This document shows, piece after piece, positions 14,076 through 21,053 of a stretch of DNA of 21,053 nt. Source of the stretch: Verrucomicrobia bacterium UBA2460 (GTDB taxonomy: Bacteria; Verrucomicrobiota; Verrucomicrobiia; Methylacidiphilales; Verrucolacustridaceae). A program made the position numbers and the translations under genes. The notes below the pieces were generated by a model, which did no database searches, had not been told where the DNA came from, and was given only the letters and a program-made list of their open reading frames with translations. Numbering within the stretch: the first letter of the stretch is position 1; the number at the start of each line of letters is the position of its first letter. The stretch is taken from positions 1 to 21,053 of the forward strand of contig DDPU01000085.1 in the NCBI GenBank assembly GCA_002342345.1, written 5' to 3'.

Positions 14076-14130
14076 ACGGCGATGGTGGAAAGGCTTGTGG
14101 TCTCATCAACCCCGCTCTGGCCATCTCCTC

Positions 14131-14186
14131 AATAACCTGTGAAAAGTAACCCAGATGCCACCGCAAGTTATTTGAATCCAGTTCAC
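14131..14186. promoter_or_regulatory. Two 14-bp-period repeats in the divergent receptor/barrel intergenic region
   Basis: AATAACC-TGTGAAA-AGTAACC (14131-14151) and AGTTATT-TGAATCC-AGTTCAC (14166-14186) each contain related heptamers 14 bases apart, in opposite orientation to each other. They lie in the only region that can hold the receptor promoter. The heptamers resemble but do not match the 11-bp-period boxes elsewhere, so this is tentative. Confidence 0.2.
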
Positions 14187-14205
14187 AAACGTGGACATTC
14201 CTACC

Positions 14206-14211
14206 GGGAAG
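14206..14211 (+). promoter_or_regulatory. Ribosome binding site deciding the receptor start
   Basis: GGGAAG lies 6 bases before ATG 14218. It supports that start over the in-frame GTG at 14191, which has no such element. Confidence 0.5.
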
Positions 14212-14217
14212 ATAACT

Positions 14218-17208
14218 ATGTTTATCTCCGCGGTTTCCCAAAAAAGGGACGTGCCCGGCCTTTTCTCCCGCACCCCGCAGTTGTCCGGACTATTTGTCCT
14301 GCTGGCGGCATCGCTTTGCGGTGTTGCCCCCCTGCAGGCCCAAGGTGTGGGAGGGGTCAGGGGAAGGGTGGTGGATTCCGATTTCGGCCAGCCGATTGCC
14401 CGGGCCTCCGTCACGATTTTGGACACCCCCTTCGGGGCCATGACCGATGATCAGGGGAATTTCACCATCAGCGGTGTTCCTCCGGGGGTTTACAGCCTGA
14501 ATGTGCGCAGCTCCGGCTACCTTCCCAAACTCATTCCCGACACCAGTATCGCCTCCGGCCAATTCAACGACCTGCGCATCGAGACAATCGCGGAAGTGGA
14601 GGAACTCGAGGAACTGGTCGTGCCGGGGGAACTGGAAAAAACCTCCGAGGTGGGGCTGTTGGGGGAGCGGCAAAACGCCGCGGCGGTGCTCGACACAATC
14701 GGGGCCGATCTCATTTCCAAACTGGGCGCCTCCACGGCGGGGGATGCGCTCAAGCGGATGGTGGGCACCTCGGTGGTCGACGGCAAATATGTGGTCGTCC
14801 GCGGCCTTTCCGACCGTTACGTCAACACGCTGCTCAACGGCGGCCGGCTACCGTCGTCGGACCCCGACAAGCGGGCCATCAACGTGGATCTTTTCCCCGG
14901 TCCGACCCTGGAAAGCATCAACACCACCAAAACCTTCACGCCCGACCAGCCCGGGGATTTCACCGGCGGGAGCGTGGATATCCGCACGAAAAAATTTCCG
15001 GACAAACCCTCCCTGGGGGTATCCGCCACGGTGGAATACAACTCCCAAGCCACCCTCAATCCCGACTTCCTGACCTACGCGGGCGGAGGGACCGGACCCT
15101 TCGGCTTTCGCGCCAACCAGCGGGCTATTCCGGAGAGCGTCATCAATAACTCCGCCCTGGTTGGCCTCAACCCGGCCAGCCTGAATGCGGGAGCGGGAAA
15201 TCTCGACACCGCCGAAACCGTCAACCAGGCGATGCGGCAAATGAGCCCGGTGGTCGGCCTGACCAACTCCACCCCGGGACCCAACTACAGCTTCAACCTC
15301 CAGGGCGGCGACACCGTGGAGTACGGACCGGAACAGCAGGTCGGGAGCTTCGGCGCCTTCAGTTACCGCCACAAAAACATCTACAATCCGCAGACCCTCC
15401 GCGGAAATTATTCGGTGATCGCCGGCAATCTCAATCAGGACTTCCTGTTGAGCGACAACAAAGCCTCCGAGGACGTGCTCTGGGGAGGATTGGTCAACCT
15501 TGCCGTCCAACCGGAAAAAAACCACAAGGTGGGGATCAACGTCCTCTTCAACCAGCAGGCGACCGATACCGCGGATTATCAGGTTGCGGACAACGCCCTT
15601 AACCCGACCCTTCCGGCGAACCAGCAACTCCAGTACACGACCATCCAGTACGGGGAACGGCAACTGGGGTATGTCCAGCTGAACGGGGATCACGTCATTC
15701 CCACGTTTCGCGACATCCAGATCGACTGGGTGGGCGGCGTCGGCAGGGCGCAGTTGGATGAACCCGACCAGCGTCTCTTCCAGGCCAAGTACGACGAAAC
15801 CACCGGCCAGTATTCGGAATTGTCTCCGGCCGACCCATCCTTCACCCAGTCCAAAAGACCGCTGCAAAGATACCAGCGTCAACTCACCGAGGGAGAATAC
15901 AACGCGATCGCCAACATCAGCGTCCCGTATTTCGAGGAGAAGGACAACCCCAGCAAATTCAAGACCGGCTTCTACATTGATACCACCCAGCGGCAGTACA
16001 ACCAGGCCAGCTTCGTCTACGAATATGGGGGGGCCAACTTCCCGGCCAACTACTCCACCTACACCGCCGGTTCGGGGGATCCCAACTGGTCCACGGTCTA
16101 TCTCAACGAGGACAGGTCAGGGTTGGTCAACCCGGCCGGCCTGGGCAACGGGCAATTCATGTCCTGGACCGCGGTGAACAACTCCTCCGGATTCGGCAGT
16201 TATTACAACGCCTACCAGCAGGTGATCGCCTCTTATGTGATGACCGAATTCCGGCTTTTCCCCCAGCTCACCCTGATTGGCGGAGCACGCTTCGAAAACA
16301 CGGACATCCAGATTCAGGGCCCCACCTCGACCCTTTTCCCCACCGAGGCGGATGCCAACGCAGTCATCCAGCAGCTCGATCTTCTTCCCTCGGCGGCCGC
16401 CACTTTCCAGCTCATGCCGGAGGTCAACTTCCGGCTCGCCTGGTCCCAGACGCTGGCGCGCCCCTCCTTCAAGGAAATGGGGCCTGTGGTCACCCAGGAC
16501 TTCTCGGATGCCACCATCTTTGTCGGCAATCCCCGGCTGAAACTTTCCAGCATCAACAACTATGACGTCCGGATGGAGTACTTTCCGCGGCCCGGGGAGG
16601 TTCTCGCCGTCAGCGGCTTCTACAAATCCATCAAAAAACCGATCGAGCAGGGGATCGCCCAGCTGGGGGACACCCAGTTTTACCAGTACCAAAACAATCC
16701 CAACGGCACCCTCTGGGGGGTGGAGTTCGAGGCCCGCAAGCGCCTCGACCAGATTCATGCCTGGTTGAAAAACTTTTCCGTGAATTTCAACACCACCTAT
16801 GTGCAGTCCCAGGTCCCCCTGAGCGATGACCAAATCAAAAAGGCGGAGGACCGGGGCGATTATTCCACCACCCGCCCCCTCCAGGGCCAGCCTCTCTACA
16901 TCATCAATGCCGGGCTAAGCTATGACGACCAGGAACGTGGATTTTTCGCCGGGCTCTTTTACAACGTAACCGGCCCTTACCTCTACGCCGTCGGTTACGA
17001 CCTGCCCGACATCTATGAGCAACCCGCTCCTTCGCTGGACTTCAACTTGACCCAGGAGTTTGCCGACAACTGGTCGGTGACCTTCCGCGGGAAGAATCTC
17101 CTGAATCCCGTCTTCCGCCAGACCATCACCTACCAGGGCCAGGAAGTGGATTACCTCTCCTACACCAAGGGATTCGACCTGTCCCTCAGCCTGAAGTACG
17201 GATTCTAA
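14218..17208 (+). CDS. TonB-dependent outer-membrane receptor with carboxypeptidase-regulatory-like domain
   Basis: 996 residues. The signal peptide spans about 1-42 (hydrophobic LSGLFVLLAASLCGVAPLQA). A CarboxypepD_reg-like beta-sandwich follows (about 46-122, GRVVDSDFGQPIARASVTI... TDDQGNFTISGVPPGVYSL). A TonB-box-like ELEELVVPGE sits near 129-139. The plug contains LGASTAGDALKRMVGTSVVDGKYVVVRGLSDRY and ends near TGGSVDIRTKKFP. A large barrel extends to the final Phe (LSLSLKYGF). Internal barrel landmarks include FRLAWSQTLARPSFKEM and a C-terminal FRGKNLLNPVF, typical of CirA-type receptors. It would bind and import a substrate, unknown here, with energy from the TonB/ExbB/ExbD set encoded on the opposite strand. 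The ATG with GGGAAG is preferred. The GTG at 14191 would add 9 residues. Confidence 0.9.
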   Translation: MFISAVSQKRDVPGLFSRTPQLSGLFVLLAASLCGVAPLQAQGVGGVRGRVVDSDFGQPIARASVTILDTPFGAMTDDQGNFTISGVPPGVYSLNVRSSGYLPKLIPDTSIASGQFNDLRIETIAEVEELEELVVPGELEKTSEVGLLGERQNAAAVLDTIGADLISKLGASTAGDALKRMVGTSVVDGKYVVVRGLSDRYVNTLLNGGRLPSSDPDKRAINVDLFPGPTLESINTTKTFTPDQPGDFTGGSVDIRTKKFPDKPSLGVSATVEYNSQATLNPDFLTYAGGGTGPFGFRANQRAIPESVINNSALVGLNPASLNAGAGNLDTAETVNQAMRQMSPVVGLTNSTPGPNYSFNLQGGDTVEYGPEQQVGSFGAFSYRHKNIYNPQTLRGNYSVIAGNLNQDFLLSDNKASEDVLWGGLVNLAVQPEKNHKVGINVLFNQQATDTADYQVADNALNPTLPANQQLQYTTIQYGERQLGYVQLNGDHVIPTFRDIQIDWVGGVGRAQLDEPDQRLFQAKYDETTGQYSELSPADPSFTQSKRPLQRYQRQLTEGEYNAIANISVPYFEEKDNPSKFKTGFYIDTTQRQYNQASFVYEYGGANFPANYSTYTAGSGDPNWSTVYLNEDRSGLVNPAGLGNGQFMSWTAVNNSSGFGSYYNAYQQVIASYVMTEFRLFPQLTLIGGARFENTDIQIQGPTSTLFPTEADANAVIQQLDLLPSAAATFQLMPEVNFRLAWSQTLARPSFKEMGPVVTQDFSDATIFVGNPRLKLSSINNYDVRMEYFPRPGEVLAVSGFYKSIKKPIEQGIAQLGDTQFYQYQNNPNGTLWGVEFEARKRLDQIHAWLKNFSVNFNTTYVQSQVPLSDDQIKKAEDRGDYSTTRPLQGQPLYIINAGLSYDDQERGFFAGLFYNVTGPYLYAVGYDLPDIYEQPAPSLDFNLTQEFADNWSVTFRGKNLLNPVFRQTITYQGQEVDYLSYTKGFDLSLSLKYGF

Positions 17209-17224
17209 CCGGGCTGTTTCCCGG
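17209..17224. terminator. Short hairpin between convergent genes
   Basis: CCGGG-CTGTTT-CCCGG pairs over 5 bp immediately after the receptor stop and just before the end of the convergent gene. It could act in both directions, but it is short and has no T-run. Confidence 0.3.
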
Positions 17225-17226
17225 GG

Positions 17227-18285
17227 TCAGGGTTGCCGGGGCACGGCGAAATCCGGGTCCGCCTGCTGCTTGAAAATCTGCACGGCATCATCGGGGCGCA
17301 CTCCCATGGCCACCTCCGGATCCAGGCCCCGGAGCGAACGGAGGGAAATCCACCCCTGGGGCAGCAGGGCAAACGTGTCCACCGACTGCCCACGGAACAG
17401 GCTGATGCGGTCGGCCAGCCCCGCCTTGGACCCGGACTGGAAACCGTTGGCGGAGCCCATCGCAAACTGGCGAAAGCTCGTGGTTCGGACGAGACCCGGA
17501 GCCACTAGATTCATTCCCGGCCGCAGGGGAATCCGGAGGGCGCAGACACGGGCTTCCCCGGTCAGGCCGAGGTTGAGCCTTCGGTTTGGTTCCCGGTAAA
17601 AAAGCCAGCCATGCCCGGGGGGAATCACCCGTGAGGTCCGGTCGTCCTTGTCCAGGGAACTCCACCTCCAGCTTCCCGCCGGCGCCAGTGCCTGGGCGTA
17701 AAAACTGCGATATCGCTTGGGATGGGATGGGTCAAAGATGGAAATCCGATCCGCCTGGTCCGGCGTCGCCGAGCGGAGCACATCACTTTCGGCGAGCGGC
17801 GGGAAGACGTTTTCCAGCGTCCAGTGGCTGCGGATGGAGTAGGAGGCGCCGGCAAGGGCAGGGGGAAGGTCGGGGCGCGTGTTCCAGGCCGCGCTTTTCA
17901 GTGCGAAAAACCCCGGAACCGCCAGGCTTTTTTCCGCGTCCACCTCCCACCTCTCTCCTTCCAAGGTCGGGTCCGCAGGGCAGGACTGGATTTCCAGATA
18001 GCATGGCTCCTGCCCCCAAGCGGTCAGGTTCCCCGCCTCGATGGGGGGGAAGGAGCGGTCCTGGATGCGGAATCCCGGTCCGTCCACCGCCAGGATTATG
18101 CCGTTGTAGAGAGCCGGCCGCACCAGCGGAATTCCCCTGTGATTGTCTCCGGGGCGCAGCAGGTAACCCAGGGGAACCTCGGTTGCCCTTGCGGGCACGA
18201 CTCCGCCCAAGAGAGGAAGAAAGAGAAAGAAAAGCGACAGGCAGGTTGTCCCGAGGGACCTGAGAAAAAGGGTGGGGAGGGTCAT
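17227..18285 (-). CDS. TIGR02597-like secreted protein of unknown function
   Basis: 352 residues with a clear signal peptide (hydrophobic LSLFFLFLPLLGGVVPARA, about 16-34). The mature N-terminus, TEVPLGYLLRPGDNHRGIPLVRPALYNGIILAV..GFRIQD, follows the 'DPVGY...LP.GSD...SVPLxRPxxxxG.V..V' pattern I recall for TIGR02597 proteins, multi-copy in Verrucomicrobia. The rest holds beta-rich segments with two spaced copies of a RISIF/RISLF motif (DQADRISIFDPSH and LADRISLFRGQSV) and a Pro-Gly-rich RPGMNLVAPGL stretch. No catalytic motif is visible. Function is unknown and it is probably surface or periplasmic. Its ATG overlaps the stop of the upstream Ig-repeat gene (ATGA), so the two proteins are likely made together. 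Confidence 0.7.
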   Translation of the reverse strand: MTLPTLFLRSLGTTCLSLFFLFLPLLGGVVPARATEVPLGYLLRPGDNHRGIPLVRPALYNGIILAVDGPGFRIQDRSFPPIEAGNLTAWGQEPCYLEIQSCPADPTLEGERWEVDAEKSLAVPGFFALKSAAWNTRPDLPPALAGASYSIRSHWTLENVFPPLAESDVLRSATPDQADRISIFDPSHPKRYRSFYAQALAPAGSWRWSSLDKDDRTSRVIPPGHGWLFYREPNRRLNLGLTGEARVCALRIPLRPGMNLVAPGLVRTTSFRQFAMGSANGFQSGSKAGLADRISLFRGQSVDTFALLPQGWISLRSLRGLDPEVAMGVRPDDAVQIFKQQADPDFAVPRQP

Positions 18286-20705
18286 GGCAAAATGGTCATG
18301 GTGGTGGTTTGCGTGGTGTAGCCACGGGCATTGGCGATGTAAAATTTCACCGTGTAGGTTCCGGCCGTGGTCGGGGTGCCGGTGAGTTTGCCGAGTTGCC
18401 GGTCGGCGGCGGAGGCGAAGGAGATCCCCGGAGGCAGGCCGGTTGCGTTAAAGGCGCTGGGATCGGCCGGATCGCGCAGGTTTCCCGCGGCGGTGATGAA
18501 AGCGGTGTAACTTTGCCCGACCTGGCCCGACGGGGGAGCCTGGAAACCAACGGAGGAGACGGAGGGCAAAGTGCCGATCACGGTGATGACCAGTTCCCGG
18601 TTGGTTGACTGGGTGACTCCCGCCACATTGGTATTCCGGGCCACCTTGAGGATCGTGAAGGTGCCGGCCTGGGTCGGTCTTCCCGAAAGCGATGCGAAAG
18701 ATCCCGAGCCGGTGTGGTTCGTGGTCAGCTGCAGCCAGGAGGGGACGTTGGAAAACGTGGTGAAGGTGGCCAGACTGTTGGCCACGTCAAAATTCCTTGT
18801 CATTCCCACCGGCATCGAGGCGTAGTCCCGCACCTCGCCAAGCCCGTTGGTGATCGTTAGGTAGGTGGAGGCGTCGTTCAGGTTCGGCAGGGTCGGAGGC
18901 GTGACGTCGATGACGAAGGTGACCTCCAGCGGGGAGCCTTCCCCGCCGCCGAAGACTGTGCCCGGATAACCTTCGCTGCTTTTCGCGGTGGAGTTGTCGG
19001 CCGCAAACTCCGCCAGGAAGGTGCCCCCCTGGCTGGGGGATCCGGACAGCGCCCCGGTGCTTTCGTTCAGGGTGACACCCGGAAGGACCGTGGTGTTGGT
19101 GGCGATGATCCAGTTGGTGGTCACGCTGTTGGAAATGCGGAGCAGCTTGAAAATCCCCGGAAGCACCGTGGTGTTTGTCGCCGCTGCCGTCAGGTTATAG
19201 GTGATCGGGCTGAAGGTCAGGCCGTCCACCCGGTTCGTGCTGGTCAGGACGGGTTTGGCGGTCGCCGAGGAGACCGTGATCACCCCGGAACCGAGCACTC
19301 CCAGCGCATCGAGGGACTCCACCGTCAGGGTCACGGGGGCAAAGGCACGGGTGGGCGCGCCGGTCACCCTCCCGTTGGCAGTGTCCAGATCCAGGCCCGG
19401 CACCTGATCCCAGTTGCCTCCCGCAGGTTTGCGGTAGCTGGCCGGACTGTATCCCGCCGTGGGCACCGGCCCGGGGCTATTCGAGGAAACCCCCAGGAGG
19501 AAGCTCGTGTTGGTATACGAAAGGGAGGGTTGGAGGACGGAAATCGTGAATTTGGAGTTTTTTCCCGGGCCGATGGCGTTCGAGGCACCGATCACCACCG
19601 AGTAGGCTCCCGGCAGGCTGGGCGTGCCGCTGATCAGCCCGCTGGCGTTGTCGAGGGAGAGACCCAGCGGCAAGCCGGCGGCCTGGTAGCCGGTCGGGGT
19701 GTTGTTCGCGGTGACCAGGAAGCTGTAGGCCACACCGGCGGTTGCCGTCTGGGCGTTGGTGCTGCTGGTGATTTGCGGGGTGCCTGGCAGGGGAGCGGTG
19801 ATCGTGAGCGTGAGGGAAGAAGTGCGCGTGCCGGCCAATCCCGCCGCCTGGAGAATAATGTTGCTGTAAACCCCGGCGGTGGCCACGGAGCCGGAGAAAG
19901 CCCCGGAAGCCGCTTCCACGGATAGTCCCGCGGGAAGGCCGCTTGCGGAAAAATTGGTGGCGCCGTGATTGGCGGTGATCTGGTAGATCACCTCGCTGTC
20001 CACCAGGGCCGCGATGGCGTTGGTGCTGGTGATGCCGAATCCCTGCCCGAGCGGAACCAGCCGATAGAGTTTGTCACTGCCGAGGGAGCCGAAAAAAGGG
20101 CGCATGCCTGACGGAAAGTTAGTCGAAAAAAATTCCAGATCAGCCACGCCATCGGAGGAAACCGCCGGAAAGGGGAGCCTCTCTCCGTCAAAGTCGTTCA
20201 GGTAGCAAAAAATGCCCGCCTGCGTGGCGTTGGTGATCGAGGTGGAGTTAAAAACCAGCACGTAAACGGGGAAACCCTCGAAGTTTGCCGTGCTCGCGCG
20301 GTTCAGGGTGGCCACGCCGGTATTGAAGACGGCGTTGTAGGTGGTGGAGCCCCAGAGCTTGTTGGTGCTGGCTGCCTGGCCGGTGGCAAAATAGGAATTC
20401 AGGTTGGACCGTACCGTGGCCAAGTCCCCGGTGAGCAACCCTGCGATCCCCCCGTCACTGATCCCCCCGAAGGATCCCACCCGGATGAGAGCGTTGTTTG
20501 CCAGGGTGTCCCCGGCCTCGTCGGTCATGCCAAAGTCCGGGTTTCCCAGCAGCTTGACCTGCTCGATGGCGAAAAGACGCGAATGGAGCAAGAAAGGCAA
20601 AAAGGCAAGGATGACACCCCAGGCAAGCCGGAAGGTCTGGGGCAGGGAGGAATTCCTCCGGGACCAGATGATTCTACCCGGAAGAGGCAAAGTCATTGTT
20701 CTCAT
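18282..20705 (-). CDS. Large secreted protein with putative-Ig (He_PIG-like) repeats
   Basis: 807 residues from the chosen ATG. A signal segment (WGVILAFLPFLLHSRLFA, about 29-46) is followed by a unique N-terminal domain of about 200 residues. About six cadherin/Ig-like repeats come next, with the He_PIG pattern 'GLP.GLS....G.ISGTP...G.Y.V': SGLPAGLSVEAASGAFSG, AGLPLGLSLDNASGLISG, LDLDTANGRVTGAPT, VTLNESTGALSGSPS, ASLSGRPTQAGTFTILKV and TGLPPGISF...GKLTGTPTTAGTYTV. It contains many Ser/Thr/Asn and no visible enzyme motif. It is probably an extracellular or surface adhesin-like protein. The frame opens further to a TTG at 20750, but that start would sit 10 bases from a PhoB-box-like repeat. 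ATG 20705 (or 20696) puts the signal peptide nearer the N-terminus. It overlaps the next gene by ATGA. Confidence 0.78.
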   Translation of the reverse strand: MRTMTLPLPGRIIWSRRNSSLPQTFRLAWGVILAFLPFLLHSRLFAIEQVKLLGNPDFGMTDEAGDTLANNALIRVGSFGGISDGGIAGLLTGDLATVRSNLNSYFATGQAASTNKLWGSTTYNAVFNTGVATLNRASTANFEGFPVYVLVFNSTSITNATQAGIFCYLNDFDGERLPFPAVSSDGVADLEFFSTNFPSGMRPFFGSLGSDKLYRLVPLGQGFGITSTNAIAALVDSEVIYQITANHGATNFSASGLPAGLSVEAASGAFSGSVATAGVYSNIILQAAGLAGTRTSSLTLTITAPLPGTPQITSSTNAQTATAGVAYSFLVTANNTPTGYQAAGLPLGLSLDNASGLISGTPSLPGAYSVVIGASNAIGPGKNSKFTISVLQPSLSYTNTSFLLGVSSNSPGPVPTAGYSPASYRKPAGGNWDQVPGLDLDTANGRVTGAPTRAFAPVTLTVESLDALGVLGSGVITVSSATAKPVLTSTNRVDGLTFSPITYNLTAAATNTTVLPGIFKLLRISNSVTTNWIIATNTTVLPGVTLNESTGALSGSPSQGGTFLAEFAADNSTAKSSEGYPGTVFGGGEGSPLEVTFVIDVTPPTLPNLNDASTYLTITNGLGEVRDYASMPVGMTRNFDVANSLATFTTFSNVPSWLQLTTNHTGSGSFASLSGRPTQAGTFTILKVARNTNVAGVTQSTNRELVITVIGTLPSVSSVGFQAPPSGQVGQSYTAFITAAGNLRDPADPSAFNATGLPPGISFASAADRQLGKLTGTPTTAGTYTVKFYIANARGYTTQTTTMTILP

Positions 20706-20760
20706 GGCGATACGCAAAGGAAAACCAAGCCTGAGGAACGCTTTCGTCAAATGAAGGCGT

Positions 20761-20778
20761 GTGACAATTTGATGGCAA
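20761..20778. promoter_or_regulatory. PhoB/OmpR-box-like direct repeat, copy 1 of the right divergent region
   Basis: The plus strand reads GTGACAA-TTTG-ATGGCAA. The minus strand reads TTGCCAT-CAAA-TTGTCAC, pointing to the Ig-repeat gene. The period is 11 bases, and the first heptamer is identical to the one at 11927. Confidence 0.4.
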
Positions 20779-20815
20779 AAGATCTTTCTTTTTCATGGCC
20801 CGGAAGCCGTCGGTC

Positions 20816-20833
20816 GTAACAAAAAAGTAACAA
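20816..20833. promoter_or_regulatory. PhoB/OmpR-box-like perfect direct repeat, copy 2 of the right divergent region
   Basis: GTAACAA-AAAA-GTAACAA is a perfect heptamer repeat with 11-base period, 38 bases from copy 1. It lies between the divergent Ig-repeat gene and the gene starting at 20925, so it could serve either or both. Confidence 0.5.
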
Positions 20834-20909
20834 TAAACCGTTTGAAAAAAATGCCTCCGTGAATACCTTTTGACCCATCAACAAGGAAAACCTTCAGAAA
20901 CCTAACTCC

Positions 20910-20913
20910 GGAG
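20910..20913 (+). promoter_or_regulatory. Ribosome binding site of the right-edge gene
   Basis: GGAG lies 11 bases before ATG 20925. It supports that start. Confidence 0.5.
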
Positions 20914-20924
20914 AATCACCATCT

Positions 20925-21053
20925 ATGAAAAAAACCAACTTGGCCTTCGCAAGCCTGTCACTCCTCCTCACCCTGATTTCGGCGAATCCTCTGCACGCCG
21001 CGGATGTCGGCACCGTCAACCTCAGTCTTCCCATCAACCTCACCAGTGGAAGC
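20925..21053 (+). CDS. Secreted protein, N-terminal fragment cut by the window edge
   Basis: 43 codons are visible from the ATG. A textbook signal peptide (MKKTNLAF... hydrophobic ASLSLLLTLISA, cleavage near LHAA-DVG) leads into DVGTVNLSLPINLTSGS. That start of the mature chain vaguely resembles the TIGR02597-like protein at 17227, but too little is present to assign a family. Divergent from the Ig-repeat gene, it shares with it an intergenic region with two 11-bp-period repeats. Confidence 0.7.
   Translation, partial: MKKTNLAFASLSLLLTLISANPLHAADVGTVNLSLPINLTSGS

Noticed and set aside
14848..15882. 344-residue minus-strand frame inside the TonB-dependent receptor
   Set aside because: Antisense of the plug and barrel. 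The plus frame is strongly family-like.

Overview
The window looks like chromosome of a GC-rich, diderm bacterium. The best guess is a member of the Verrucomicrobiota. The reasons are a protein resembling the TIGR02597-type family of that phylum, a DUF3450/extended-ExbB type TonB system, several predicted outer-membrane barrels ending in Phe, and frequent GTG/TTG starts with weak ribosome binding sites. No phylogeny was run, so the assignment is an inference. No tRNA, rRNA, CRISPR array, insertion sequence or phage gene was seen. High GC produces many long antisense open frames, which were discarded.

Left part (1-5200, plus strand): the 3' end of thiD overlaps by ATGA a full-length comEC/rec2 gene whose C-terminal metallo-beta-lactamase-like domain has lost its metal ligands. 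Next is a fused protein with an N-terminal GT28/MGDG-synthase-like glycosyltransferase and a C-terminal PHP phosphoesterase domain. After it lie two short overlapping frames that look like one small membrane protein split by a frameshift.

Central part (5219-14075, mostly minus strand): an energy-transduction operon reads DUF3450-like protein > ExbB with a long periplasmic N-terminus (TtpC-like) > ExbD > TonB > TPR protein. Four of its junctions are ATGA/GTGA overlaps or a 3-nt gap. Three predicted outer-membrane beta-barrel proteins flank it (290, 352 and 272 aa). A 996-aa TonB-dependent receptor with a carboxypeptidase-regulatory-like domain is transcribed divergently from the block. Receptor, motor (ExbB/ExbD), transducer (TonB) and periplasmic/TPR accessories together make a complete TonB-driven uptake module with unknown substrate.

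Right part (17227-21053): a two-gene minus-strand unit holds an 807-aa secreted protein with putative-Ig (He_PIG-like) repeats and, overlapping by ATGA, a TIGR02597-like secreted protein. Divergent from it is the start of another secreted protein cut by the window edge.

The most interesting non-coding signal is a 7-4-7 direct repeat with 11-bp period (GTRACAA-N4-GTRACAA, or TTGTYAC-N4-TTGTYAC on the other strand). It occurs upstream of the TonB operon, twice in the divergent region near the right end, and once before the small membrane ORF. Its geometry is that of PhoB/OmpR-family boxes, suggesting that the uptake module and the secreted proteins may share a response regulator, possibly for phosphate.
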